From NCBI GenBank assembly GCA_052039575.1, contig JBQGEK010000328.1, positions 1 to 39,002 of the forward strand: a stretch of DNA of 39,002 bases. The letters are read 5' to 3'. Source of the stretch: Patulibacter sp052039575 (GTDB lineage: Bacteria > Actinomycetota > Thermoleophilia > Solirubrobacterales > Solirubrobacteraceae). The translations under genes were made by a program, and so were the position numbers. Shown one piece after another: positions 17,296 to 25,059 of this stretch (positions are counted from its first letter, which is position 1; each line of letters opens with the position of its first letter). The notes below the pieces were generated by a model that saw only the letters and a program-made list of their open reading frames with translations, was not told the origin of the DNA and searched no databases.

Positions 17296-17955
17296 GTGAG
17301 CGACCTGCGCGTCTTCCGGATCCCGTTCTCGACCAACGTCGACCGGGTCGCGATGGCGGCGGCCTACAAGCAGCTCGACGTCGAGTGGGTCGACGTCGAC
17401 CCGGACGATCGCGCGCCGGTCCGCGAGCTCAGCGGCCAGGATCTGGTGCCGATCGCGGTCGATCCCCTGGACGGGACGGTGATCGCCGACTCGCCGCGGA
17501 TCCTCGAGTGGATCGAGCAGCGCTGGGCGACTCCGTCACTGTGGCCGGCCGACCCCGGTCTCGCGGCGCTCGCCGACGTCTTCTGCCGGCGGTTCAACGA
17601 TGTCTGGAAGGGTCCGCCGAACCGGATCGCCGACCTGCTCGGGCCGGTCGACTTCGACTACGAGCGGCTGTCGGCGGCGGACCGCAAGGCGGTCGACGAC
17701 GACGCGGGGCGGATGCGGATCTGGCTCGGCCGGTTCGAGGAGCGGCTCGACGGCCGCGACCACCTCGGCGACGACGCGTTCGGGATCTGCGACGTCACCG
17801 CGTACCCGTTCCTGCGGTACGGACGAGATGCTCCGGACCCCGCCGACCGTGACCCGCTGCACCGCGTGCTGCACGAGCAGGGCGGCTTCGACGCGACGTC
17901 GCACCCGCGGCTGACCGCCTGGTGCGCGCGGGTGGCCGAGCGGCTTCCCGGCTGA
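17296..17955 (+). CDS. Glutathione S-transferase-like protein
   Basis: A 219-residue protein with the GST two-domain layout: a thioredoxin-like N-terminus (LRVFRIPFSTNVDRVAMAAAYKQLDVEWVDVD, then LVPIAVDPLDGTVIADSPRILEWIEQRW, with the cis-Pro and Ser positions of the thiol-binding site) and a helical C-terminal domain from about residue 85 (DDAFGICDVTAYPFLRY). The first catalytic residue is not obvious, and actinobacteria often lack glutathione, so the thiol partner is open. It sits between the sugar operon and menD and ends 4 nt from the menD stop. A start 48 nt upstream is possible, but the -10 position favours 17296. Confidence 0.8.
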   Translation: MSDLRVFRIPFSTNVDRVAMAAAYKQLDVEWVDVDPDDRAPVRELSGQDLVPIAVDPLDGTVIADSPRILEWIEQRWATPSLWPADPGLAALADVFCRRFNDVWKGPPNRIADLLGPVDFDYERLSAADRKAVDDDAGRMRIWLGRFEERLDGRDHLGDDAFGICDVTAYPFLRYGRDAPDPADRDPLHRVLHEQGGFDATSHPRLTAWCARVAERLPG

Positions 17956-17959
17956 CGCG

Positions 17960-19747
17960 TCACTCGCCGTCGAGAGCGGCGTGAGCCGCGTCGCGCAGCC
18001 GCTGGTGCAGCGCGCGGTTCTCGCTGCGGTCGGTACGCACGTGGATCACGCTCAGGCCCTCGTGCTTGGCTGCGGCGCGCAGCGCGGGAACCAGCTGGTC
18101 ACGCGTCTCGACGGCGTGCAGCTCGGCGTTCGCTGCGGCGGCGATGCTCGGGACGTCGAGCCCGGTCGGCGTCATCACGTGCTGCTCGATCTGCGGGCTG
18201 CGTCGCTCGGCCACCGGCAGGAAGTGGAAGATCCCGCCCCCGTCGTTGTCGACGAGCACCACGGTCAGTCCTACGCCCGAGCGTCCGGCGGCGATCAGCG
18301 CACCGACGTCGTGCTGCAGCGTGACGTCGCCCAGCAGCACGTGGACGGCCCCCGGCCGTCCCCCGACGTCGAGCGCCAGGCCCCAGGCCGTCGCGATCGT
18401 GCCGTCGATCCCGTTGGCGCCGCGGTTGGCCAGCACGCGGACGGCGTCGCGCGGGGCCATGAACGCCTCGATGTCGCGGATCGGCATCGACGCGCCGACC
18501 AGGAGCGTCGCCGCGGGCGGCAGCAGTGCCGGCAGCTCGCGGGCCAGCCACGGCTCCGTGGGGGTCAGGGGGTCCTCGTCGATCACCGCTGCGTGGGCGT
18601 CGGCCGCGCGGCGGTCGAGCGTCTTCCAGCGGGCGAGCCACTCGTCGTCGCGGGCGACGTGGGCGATCCGCGGGGCGACGTCCTCGAGCAGCGGCCGCGG
18701 CTCGGCCACGATCAGGTCGCTGAGCACGCCGTCGGGGTCCTGCCAACCACCGTCCGCGGCGACGTGGACCTGCGGGACCGTGGTCGGCAGCCCGGCGAGC
18801 CAGTGGCGCAGCGGCTTGCTGGTGGGCAGGTCGCCGACCCGCAGCACCAACGCAGGCGCCGGCAGGCATCTGGCGGGCGCCGAGAGCAGCGCGTCGTAGC
18901 GGGCGATCGCCGCCGTCCCGCGACGAGCGCCCGACAGCGGGTCGGCCAGCAACGGCAGCTGGAGCAGCTCGCAGAGCGCCGCCAGCGCCGGTCCGAGCTC
19001 GGGGTCCTCGTCGCGGCGCCCGGCGACGACGACGGCCTGGGGGTGACCGACCAGCAGCTCGCCGAGCCGGCGAACCGCATCACGGTCGGGAATGCCGAGG
19101 CCGCCGCTGCGTCGGACCCAGGGCGCCGCGGCGGGCCGCGCGGACACGGCGGCCGGGAGCGGATCGCCTGCCGGCACGAGCGGCTCCCGCAGGGGCAGGT
19201 TCAGGTGGACCGGGCCGGGACCGCGGCCCCCGACGCCGGTGGCGGGAGCCAACGCCCGCGCGGCCAGCGTCCGGGCGTAGCGGACCCCGGCGGCGTCGGC
19301 GGTGTCGACCGCGAGCTCGTGCGTCCAGCGCACGGCTTCGCCGAAGACCCCGACCTGCTGGATCGTCTGGCCGGCGCCGACGTCGCGCAGCTCGGCGGGA
19401 CGATCGGCGGTCAGCACGACCAGCGGAACGCGCGCGTGGTGCGCCTCGACCACCGCGGGCAGATAGTGGGTGACGGCGCTGCCGGATGTGCAGCAGAGCA
19501 CCACCGGTCGGCCGCTCGCCTTGGCCAGCCCGAGCGCGACGAAGCCCGCCGCCCGCTCGTCGATCACGCTGTGGGATCGCAGCTGCGGATGATTCGTGAC
19601 CGCCTGGAGCACCGGGGTGTTGCGGGATCCCGGCGAGGTCACGACGTCGGACACGCCGCCCCGGAACAGCTCGTCCAGCAGCGCGGTGATCAGGATCCGG
19701 CTGCCGTGACCGTCGCGGGGGGCGGGAGACGTCGCTTCCACCCGCAC
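17960..19747 (-). CDS. menD: SEPHCHC synthase (2-oxoglutarate decarboxylase), MenD
   Basis: ThDP enzyme that joins isochorismate with 2-oxoglutarate, the first committed menaquinone step. The 595 residues contain SPGSRNTPVL, the catalytic Glu in VIDERAAGFVALGLAKASGRP, CCTSGSAVTHYLPAVVEA, ADRPAELRDVGAGQTIQQ and the cofactor motif GDVTLQHDVGAL with DNDGGGIFHFLP. The GTG at 19747 is the chosen start; a second GTG lies two codons in. It is divergent from menH with only 50 nt between them, so the two genes may share a regulatory region. Confidence 0.96.
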   Translation of the reverse strand: MRVEATSPAPRDGHGSRILITALLDELFRGGVSDVVTSPGSRNTPVLQAVTNHPQLRSHSVIDERAAGFVALGLAKASGRPVVLCCTSGSAVTHYLPAVVEAHHARVPLVVLTADRPAELRDVGAGQTIQQVGVFGEAVRWTHELAVDTADAAGVRYARTLAARALAPATGVGGRGPGPVHLNLPLREPLVPAGDPLPAAVSARPAAAPWVRRSGGLGIPDRDAVRRLGELLVGHPQAVVVAGRRDEDPELGPALAALCELLQLPLLADPLSGARRGTAAIARYDALLSAPARCLPAPALVLRVGDLPTSKPLRHWLAGLPTTVPQVHVAADGGWQDPDGVLSDLIVAEPRPLLEDVAPRIAHVARDDEWLARWKTLDRRAADAHAAVIDEDPLTPTEPWLARELPALLPPAATLLVGASMPIRDIEAFMAPRDAVRVLANRGANGIDGTIATAWGLALDVGGRPGAVHVLLGDVTLQHDVGALIAAGRSGVGLTVVLVDNDGGGIFHFLPVAERRSPQIEQHVMTPTGLDVPSIAAAANAELHAVETRDQLVPALRAAAKHEGLSVIHVRTDRSENRALHQRLRDAAHAALDGE

Positions 19748-19797
19748 GAGGTTGCCAGAGAACGCGACCCGCCGTCGTCTCTGCGACGCTCCCGCGC

Positions 19798-20556
19798 ATG
19801 GATCATCCGTGGATCGTGGGGCTGCACGGGTTCGGTGGCAGCGGTCGCTCGTGGGACGGCGTACGTGAGCAGATCGGCCGGCAGGGCGGAGACCCGGAGC
19901 GCCTGATCACCCCGGACCTGCGGGGCCACGGCGCGGCGGCCGACCGGCGGCCGGTCGATCTGGACCACGTGCTCGAGGACGTGGCCGCGGTGGTGCGGGA
20001 TGCGGGCGGCGACGGTCCCGTCGTTCTGGCGGGCTATTCGCTGGGCGGCCGGGTCGCGGCGCAGCTGGCGCTGCGCGGTCCCGTGCCGGTGGCCGAGCTG
20101 GTGTTGATCTCGTCGACCTTCGGGCTCGACGATCCGGAGGAGCGCGCCGCCCGGCGGGACGCGGACGAGCGGCTGGCGCGGGAGCTCGAGGCCGACGGGG
20201 TGGAGCGGTTCGCCGACCGCTGGGTCGAGCTGCCGCTGTGGGACGGCGATCCACCCGCCGCCCGCGCCGCCCAACGAGCGGAGCTGGCGGCAGGCGACGC
20301 CGAAGGGCTGGCGGCGGCGCTACGCGGCCTGGGTCCGGGCGCGGTACCCGCGGTGGGGGACCGACTTGCGACGCTTGCGGTCCCGCTTCGTGTCCTCGTC
20401 GGCGCTCGCGATCGCCGCTACCGAGCTATCGGAACGCGACTCCTCGACCTTGCGCCGCAGCCGGCGGGCGAGGTCGTGGTTGCTGACGCTGGACATGGTC
20501 TGCTGCGCGAAGCGGCGGCCACGGTGGCTGCCACGTTGCTTGCGCTGCACCGGTGA
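19798..20556 (+). CDS. menH: SHCHC synthase, alpha/beta-hydrolase MenH
   Basis: Eliminates pyruvate from SEPHCHC. The 252-residue alpha/beta-hydrolase has the oxyanion segment LHGFGGSGRSW, nucleophile Ser81 in GYSLGGR, and Asp205 (VGARDRRY) and His233 (DAGHGLL) completing the triad. Divergence from menD supports MenH over a generic hydrolase. The last 78 codons, holding both Asp205 and His233, overlap an antisense gene candidate. There third-position GC falls to 54 of 78 codons, against about 154 of 174 before it (hand count). The ATG has no clear ribosome binding site. Confidence 0.9.
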   Translation: MDHPWIVGLHGFGGSGRSWDGVREQIGRQGGDPERLITPDLRGHGAAADRRPVDLDHVLEDVAAVVRDAGGDGPVVLAGYSLGGRVAAQLALRGPVPVAELVLISSTFGLDDPEERAARRDADERLARELEADGVERFADRWVELPLWDGDPPAARAAQRAELAAGDAEGLAAALRGLGPGAVPAVGDRLATLAVPLRVLVGARDRRYRAIGTRLLDLAPQPAGEVVVADAGHGLLREAAATVAATLLALHR

Positions 20557-20568
20557 TTCGTGAGGCAT
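20320..20568 (-). CDS. Short basic protein, antisense to the 3' end of menH
   Basis: 82 residues, strongly basic (PVQRKQRGSHRGRRF, RRLRRKVEESRSD, DTKRDRKRRKS), with no family recognised. Evidence that it is real: the ATG at 20568 has AGGA six bases upstream and lies 10 nt after the stop of the peptidoglycan-binding gene on the same strand. In the 78 codons shared with menH, this frame has about 91% G or C at third positions (71 of 78), whereas the menH frame drops to 69%. The charge and Arg/Lys/Ser content suggest a nucleic-acid- or envelope-binding protein, but that is only a guess. It could still be an open frame without a product. Confidence 0.45.
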   Translation of the reverse strand: MPHESPVQRKQRGSHRGRRFAQQTMSSVSNHDLARRLRRKVEESRSDSSVAAIASADEDTKRDRKRRKSVPHRGYRARTQAA

Positions 20569-20578
20569 GGGGGATCCT

Positions 20579-20923
20579 TCACTCGGGGGATGGGTCGTTC
20601 GATCCATTCCCCAGGAGCACGTCGATGGTGGTGGCGTCCGCCACTCCGTGAGCTTGCAGACCGCGCGCTGCCTGCCAGCGCGCGACCGCGGCCCCGGTGC
20701 GCGTGTCGAACGCACCGCTGACGTGGTCTGCTGCCAGGAACCCCTCCTGCACCAGTCGGTCCTGGATCCGCTCGACGTCGGCCGCCTGCGCGACCGTCGG
20801 GCCGATCGCGGTGGCCGACAACGCGACCACGCCTGCGACGGCGATTGGCTTCGCGGCGGCCTTGACCTTGGCCACCGGACGCCGGAGGGAACCTTTGCGA
20901 CTGCTTTGGGGGATCTCTGGCAC
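20579..20923 (-). CDS. Secreted or anchored peptidoglycan-binding (PGBD1) protein
   Basis: 114 residues. The N-terminus is basic (SSRKGSLRRPVAKVKAAAKP), followed by a hydrophobic stretch (IAVAGVVALSATAIGPTVAQA) with a plausible signal-peptidase site after AQA. The rest is a single peptidoglycan-binding type 1 repeat: VERIQDRLVQEGFLAADHVSGAFDTRTGAAVARWQAARGL. It would bind the wall without a catalytic domain of its own. The GTG at 20923 is chosen because AGGAG lies 8 nt upstream and the signal sequence then has normal length. It lies downstream of nfo, with an unusual 94-nt repeat-containing leader between, and is followed by the small basic gene. Confidence 0.82.
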   Translation of the reverse strand: MPEIPQSSRKGSLRRPVAKVKAAAKPIAVAGVVALSATAIGPTVAQAADVERIQDRLVQEGFLAADHVSGAFDTRTGAAVARWQAARGLQAHGVADATTIDVLLGNGSNDPSPE

Positions 20924-20957
20924 TGAACTGACTCCTGGGGGAAGGGAATCGACTTTC

Positions 20958-21011
20958 AGCAATCCTGGCGTACCAACCTCAAGCTGAGCTATGGCGTACC
21001 GGGATTCAGCT
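20958..21011 (-). promoter_or_regulatory. Inverted repeat enclosing a direct repeat, leader of the PGBD gene
   Basis: On the plus strand, AGC-AATCC (20958-20965) and GGATT-CA-GCT (21002-21011) are inverted arms with a 2-nt bulge. Immediately inside them TGGCGTACC occurs twice in direct orientation (20966-20974 and 20992-21000). CTCA-AGC-TGAG forms a small hairpin between the copies. The stretch is less GC-rich than its surroundings. It may be a promoter/operator or a structured leader for the cell-wall gene; I could not match it to a known riboswitch. Confidence 0.45.
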
Positions 21012-21017
21012 AAAACG

Positions 21018-21914
21018 TTACCCAGTTGCGCGGATTCCACGCATCTTTCGTCCTTCGTCGCGCAGGCGCAACGCAATTTCCATGTCCGCGCGGGTCGGTT
21101 CCTTGCCCTCGGTTCCGGGGCCCTCGAAGATCACCGGCAGCCCCGCGAAGCGCGGCTCGCTGACCACCGCGGCGATCCCGGCCTCGCCGATCTCGCCCTC
21201 GCCGAGCGGTGCGTGGCGGTCGCGATTGGACCCCAGCGGCATCACGGAATCGTTGACGTGGACGCACTTCAGGCGGTCCAGGCCGAACGCCCGGTCGGCC
21301 TCGGCGAGCACCCCGTCGAGCGCCTCGATCGACGTCACGTCGTACCCGGACGCGAGCAGGTGGCAGGAGTCCAGGCAGAAGCCGATCCGCTCGTCGCCGC
21401 CGCTCGCCTCGAGCAACGCGTGCAGCTCCTCGAACGAACGTCCAAGCGTGCCACCGGCCCCGGCGGTGTCCTCGAGCAGCAGCGGGCAGGAGTCCGACTC
21501 CGCGAGCGCCTCGCGGAAGACGTCGCCGCAGCGCGCGATCGCCTCGCCGACGTCGCCGTCCTTCGCCGACCCGGGGTGCAGGACCACGCCCGCCGCTCCG
21601 ATCTGATCCCCGACCCGCAGCGAGTGGGTGATCGCGGTCAACGACTTCTCGCGCAGCTCCGGGTCGGGCGTGCCGGCGTTGGAGAGGTAGAGCGCGTGGA
21701 TCACCACGGACCTGATCGGCGACGCGGCCAGGTCCTCGCGGAACTGCGCGATCGACTCGTCGCTGTGGTTCGTCGGGGCCCAACGGCGCGGCGACTGGGT
21801 GAAGATCTGGATCGACTCGCAGCCGCGTTCGACGCCGCGTTCAACCGCCTTCGGCAGCCCGCCGGCGGGGGAGACGTGAAGGCCAAGCAGGGGAAGATCG
21901 GATCGGTCGCTCAT
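21018..21914 (-). CDS. nfo: Deoxyribonuclease IV (endonuclease IV, AP endonuclease)
   Basis: Cleaves DNA 5' of abasic sites in base-excision repair. The 298-residue TIM-barrel protein has the expected metal-site segments in order: GLHVSPAGG, SVVIHALYLSNAG, VVLHPGS, LLLEDTAGAGG, GFCLDSCHLLASGYD, VHVNDSVMPLGSNRDRHAPLGEGEIG and IFEGPGTEG, supplying the His, Glu and Asp ligands for three zinc ions. Length is normal. It appears leaderless from a TAGGGT box. It follows menC with a 64-nt gap on the same strand. Confidence 0.95.
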   Translation of the reverse strand: MSDRSDLPLLGLHVSPAGGLPKAVERGVERGCESIQIFTQSPRRWAPTNHSDESIAQFREDLAASPIRSVVIHALYLSNAGTPDPELREKSLTAITHSLRVGDQIGAAGVVLHPGSAKDGDVGEAIARCGDVFREALAESDSCPLLLEDTAGAGGTLGRSFEELHALLEASGGDERIGFCLDSCHLLASGYDVTSIEALDGVLAEADRAFGLDRLKCVHVNDSVMPLGSNRDRHAPLGEGEIGEAGIAAVVSEPRFAGLPVIFEGPGTEGKEPTRADMEIALRLRDEGRKMRGIRATG

Positions 21915-21923
21915 GCCCGAGCG

Positions 21924-21929
21924 ACCCTA
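21924..21929 (-). promoter_or_regulatory. -10 hexamer TAGGGT of nfo, leaderless
   Basis: Read on the minus strand, TAGGGT is followed by 9 nt and the ATG at 21914. Confidence 0.45.
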
Positions 21930-21978
21930 CGACGTTCGCCGGCCCCGATGCGGCCCGGTCGCCGGCCGCAGGATCGGG

Positions 21979-23037
21979 TCAGACCAGGCCGTGAGTCTGC
22001 GGGACGACGATCATCCCGTCGCGAGCCCGCAGCCGCGCGGCGAGCTCGCCGAGCGACTCGCCGCCGATCTCGACCGCGTCGAGCGCCGCGGGATCGAACT
22101 GCGGCAGCGTCGCCAGCCCGGACGCGTCACGCAGGCGCAGCGCGGCTGCGGCGTGGACCGCGGCAGCGACGCCGAGCGGTCCGTCCCAGGTCGACGCGAG
22201 CAGCACGTCGGCGCGGGTGGTGCGGGCCAGCGCCGCGTGGGCGAGGATCCCGCCGATCCCTCCGCTCCGCCCGACCTTGAGCACGACCGCGTCGGCGGCA
22301 CCGGACGCGATCGCGCCGGGGCGGTCGGCGGTCTCGTCCATCGCCACCCGGACCGGCACGCTGTCGCGGACCGCGCGCAGGCCGTCGATCCCGTGGACCG
22401 GTTCCTCGACCAGCTCGACGCCGAACGGCGAGAGCGCCTCGATCGACTCGACCGCGTCGCCCTCGGTCCAAGCGCCGTTGGCGTCCAGCCGGATCGCGAC
22501 GTCGGGGCCTACGGCGTTGCGCACCGCGGCCAGCCGGGCCTCGTCGTCGGGCAAGCCGACCTTCAGCTTCACGGTCTCGAAGCCGGCGTCCGCGGCCGCG
22601 CTGGCGACCTCGACGGTGGTCTCCAGGTCGTAGACACCGATCGTCGCGTTGACCGGGACGGTGCGGGACGCCTCGCCCGCGAGCATCGTCGCGATCGGAC
22701 GACCCTCGCGCTGCGACGCGCGGTCCCAGAGCGCCATGTCGATCGCCGCGAGCGTGTGGGGGACGCCGGTGACCTGCTGGCAGCGCTCGAGCGCTTCGGC
22801 GCCGGTCGCGTTCGGGCCGAGCTCGCGGACCGCCCGGGCGCACGCCTCGAGGGCGTCGCGGCACTGGTCGAACGGCACGCCGTCGTACGGCTCCAGTGGT
22901 GCTGCCTCGCCACGCCCGACGACGCCGTCATGGTCTTCGAGCTCGACCAGCAGCATCCGCCGCTCGGCGACCTCTCCCCATGCGGCCCGCATCGGCTGAG
23001 TCAGCCGAAGTCCGACCTCCTGGATGCGCAGCTCCAC
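21979..23037 (-). CDS. menC: o-Succinylbenzoate synthase
   Basis: Enolase-superfamily dehydratase making o-succinylbenzoate from SHCHC. The 352 residues have the N-terminal capping domain and a barrel with the acid/base lysine in ETVKLKVG (KxK). Metal ligands are in RLDANGAW, LVEEPVHG and VAMDETAD, and the second catalytic lysine is in VVLKVGRSGGIGG. Dipeptide epimerases and muconate enzymes share this fold; the men neighbourhood decides for MenC. The GTG at 23037 lies 7 nt after a TACGCT box. It follows menA with a 73-nt gap. Confidence 0.9.
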   Translation of the reverse strand: MELRIQEVGLRLTQPMRAAWGEVAERRMLLVELEDHDGVVGRGEAAPLEPYDGVPFDQCRDALEACARAVRELGPNATGAEALERCQQVTGVPHTLAAIDMALWDRASQREGRPIATMLAGEASRTVPVNATIGVYDLETTVEVASAAADAGFETVKLKVGLPDDEARLAAVRNAVGPDVAIRLDANGAWTEGDAVESIEALSPFGVELVEEPVHGIDGLRAVRDSVPVRVAMDETADRPGAIASGAADAVVLKVGRSGGIGGILAHAALARTTRADVLLASTWDGPLGVAAAVHAAAALRLRDASGLATLPQFDPAALDAVEIGGESLGELAARLRARDGMIVVPQTHGLV

Positions 23038-23044
23038 GAGCCGG

Positions 23045-23050
23045 AGCGTA
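23045..23050 (-). promoter_or_regulatory. -10 hexamer TACGCT of menC, leaderless
   Basis: On the minus strand TACGCT is followed by 7 nt and the GTG at 23037. A small hairpin (CGCCGC-TACC-GCGGCG, 23051-23066) lies just upstream, in the menA-menC gap. Confidence 0.4.
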
Positions 23051-23110
23051 CGCCGCTACCGCGGCGACGGTCGGCTGGCCGATTTGGTATATGGCCCGCG
23101 GTCACCCGGG

Positions 23111-24043
23111 TTACGACAGCAGCACGCCGACCGAGAGCAGCACGCAGAAGAGCAGCTCGAGTCGCCCGGTGCCCGCCAGAGCGCGGTTCAGTGTCGGTCC
23201 GTCGACGTGCGACGCGACGGTCCGCGCGAGGATCACCGCGAGCGGCGCGCTGAGCAGCACGATCGCCACCGTGGGCGAGAGCTGGTCGATCGCGAAGCCG
23301 AAGACCACGGTCAGGACGTACGCGAGCGTCAGCATCGCCGCGTACATCGCTCGCGTCCGCTCGCGGCCCAGTCGGACCGCCAGCGTGCGCTTGCCGGCGC
23401 GGCGGTCGGTGTCGATGTCGCGCACGTTGTTGACGACGAGCACGGCCGAGGCCATCAGGCCGACGGGCACGGCCAGCGCGAGCGCGACGGTGTCGAACCG
23501 CTCGGCCAGCACGTAGTGGGTGCCGGTCACCGCGACCAGCCCGAAGAAGAGGAACACGAAGACCTCGCCGAGTCCCTCGTAGCCGTACGGGCGCGGGCCG
23601 CCGGTGTACAGCAGCCCGGCGACGATCGAGGCCGCCCCGATCGCCAGGATCACCCAGCCGACGGTGATGATGAGGTAGATCCCGCAGAGCCCGGCCAGCG
23701 CGAAGCTGACCCAGGTCGCGACGAGCACCTGCCGCGGCGGGATCAGGTCTCCGGCCGTGACCCGCACGGGACCCAGCCGGTCCTCGGTGTCCGCACCGCG
23801 GCGCGCGTCGGAGTAGTCGTTGGAGAGGTTCGCGCCGACCTGGATGAACAGCGCGCCGATCAGCGCCGCGAGGAACCCGCCGATCCAGAACGCGCTCTGG
23901 TTGATAGCCAGCGCGGTGCCGACGAGCACCGGGGCCAGCCCGACCGGCAGCGTCTGGGGGCGCGCGGCCAGGATCCAGATCCGGACGGCGCTCGGACGCG
24001 GGGCCGGGGAGCTCCCGGAGGTGAAGTCGGCGTGGGTGCTCAT
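23111..24043 (-). CDS. menA: 1,4-Dihydroxy-2-naphthoate polyprenyltransferase
   Basis: Membrane UbiA-family enzyme that attaches the isoprenoid tail to DHNA, yielding demethylmenaquinone. The 310 residues contain about eight or nine hydrophobic helices. The first Asp-rich motif is NDYSDARRGADTEDRLGPVRV, and the second is NNVRDIDTDRRAGKRTLAVRLG; both bind the prenyl diphosphate through Mg. SAVRIWILAARPQTLPVGLAPVLVG at the N-terminus is typical of MenA. It starts 30 nt after the menB stop on the same strand with no clear ribosome binding site. Confidence 0.95.
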   Translation of the reverse strand: MSTHADFTSGSSPAPRPSAVRIWILAARPQTLPVGLAPVLVGTALAINQSAFWIGGFLAALIGALFIQVGANLSNDYSDARRGADTEDRLGPVRVTAGDLIPPRQVLVATWVSFALAGLCGIYLIITVGWVILAIGAASIVAGLLYTGGPRPYGYEGLGEVFVFLFFGLVAVTGTHYVLAERFDTVALALAVPVGLMASAVLVVNNVRDIDTDRRAGKRTLAVRLGRERTRAMYAAMLTLAYVLTVVFGFAIDQLSPTVAIVLLSAPLAVILARTVASHVDGPTLNRALAGTGRLELLFCVLLSVGVLLS

Positions 24044-24073
24044 CGTCGGTGCGGCGCGGCGGTCGTGCGCGGG

Positions 24074-24955
24074 CTAGGCGCGCTTCGGGAAGCGCGAGAA
24101 GTCCGGGGTCCGCTTCTGCTTGTAGGCGTCCCGGCCCTCCTGCGCCTCCTCGTTGCCGTAGAAGAGCAGGTTGGTGTCGTGGGCGAGCTGCTGGAGCCCG
24201 GCGTAGCCGTCCTCGGCGGCGTGGAAGCTGGCCTTCAGCAGGCGCAGCGAGAACGGCGAGTTCTGCAGCATCTCGCCGCACCACTGGACGGTCTCGGCCT
24301 CGAGCTGCTCGAGCGGCACCACGGTGTTGACCAGGCCCATGTCGAGCGCCTCCTGCGCGGAGTACTGGCGGCAGAGGAACCAGATCTCCTTGGCCTTCTT
24401 CGGCCCGACCAGGTCCGACAGCACGCTGGCCCCGAACCCACCGTCGAACGACCCGACCTTGGGGCCGGTCTGCCCGAAGCGGGCGTTGTCGGCGGCGATC
24501 GTCAGGTCGCAGCAGAGGTGCAGCACGTGGCCACCGCCGATCGCGTAGCCGGCGACCATCGCGACGATCGGCTTGGGCAGCCGCCGCATCTGGACCTGCA
24601 GGTCGGTCACGTGGAAGCGGCCGACCGACGCGCCGGACGGCTGGCGGTCCGGGTTGTCGGGGTCGGTCAGGTAGCCGCTGTCGCCTCGGACGTGCTGGTC
24701 ACCGCCGGAGCAGAAGGCCAGCGGACCCTCGCCGGTGAAGATGATCGCGCCGACCGACGTGTCCTCGCGGGCGCGGTTGAGCGCGTCGGAGACCTCGATC
24801 AGGGTCTGCGGGCGGAAGGCGTTGCGGACCTCGGGCCGGTCGATCGTGATCTTCGCGATCCCGGCCGGGGTCGTCTCGCTCGCGACGGAGAGCTCGTAGC
24901 GGATGTCGGTGTAGTGATCGGCACCCTCGGGGGTGCTCCACGTCGTCTCGGGCAC
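24074..24955 (-). CDS. menB: 1,4-Dihydroxy-2-naphthoyl-CoA synthase
   Basis: Crotonase-fold enzyme that cyclises o-succinylbenzoyl-CoA. The 293 residues show ITIDRPEVRNAFRP, the oxyanion segment FCSGGDQHVRGDSGY, AGYAIGGGHVLHLCCDLTIAADNARFGQTGPKVGSFDGGFG and KKAKEIWFLCRQY. The glycine in the KVGSFDGG segment region fits bicarbonate-using type I enzymes. The GTG at 24955 is chosen because GAGGAG lies 5 nt upstream; a longer open frame upstream has no domain content. It heads the menB-menA-menC-nfo run and is divergent from menE. Confidence 0.96.
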   Translation of the reverse strand: MPETTWSTPEGADHYTDIRYELSVASETTPAGIAKITIDRPEVRNAFRPQTLIEVSDALNRAREDTSVGAIIFTGEGPLAFCSGGDQHVRGDSGYLTDPDNPDRQPSGASVGRFHVTDLQVQMRRLPKPIVAMVAGYAIGGGHVLHLCCDLTIAADNARFGQTGPKVGSFDGGFGASVLSDLVGPKKAKEIWFLCRQYSAQEALDMGLVNTVVPLEQLEAETVQWCGEMLQNSPFSLRLLKASFHAAEDGYAGLQQLAHDTNLLFYGNEEAQEGRDAYKQKRTPDFSRFPKRA

Positions 24956-24995
24956 GTCGGCTCCTCGGGAAACGGTTCGGAACGGCCGCTGCGGG

Positions 24996-25001
24996 ACACT
25001 A
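24996..25001 (-). promoter_or_regulatory. Candidate -10 TAGTGT of menB
   Basis: On the minus strand TAGTGT lies about 40 nt before the menB GTG, leaving a short leader that carries GAGGAG. It lies in the 104-nt divergent region shared with menE. Confidence 0.35.
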
Positions 25002-25045
25002 CCCGTAACCCGGAGCGGCGAGATCTTCGGTGCGGTCCGATCGTC

Positions 25046-25051
25046 TAGCCT
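25046..25051 (+). promoter_or_regulatory. -10 hexamer TAGCCT of menE, leaderless
   Basis: TAGCCT is followed by 8 nt and the GTG at 25060; no ribosome binding site. Confidence 0.5.
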
Positions 25052-25059
25052 CGATCGTC

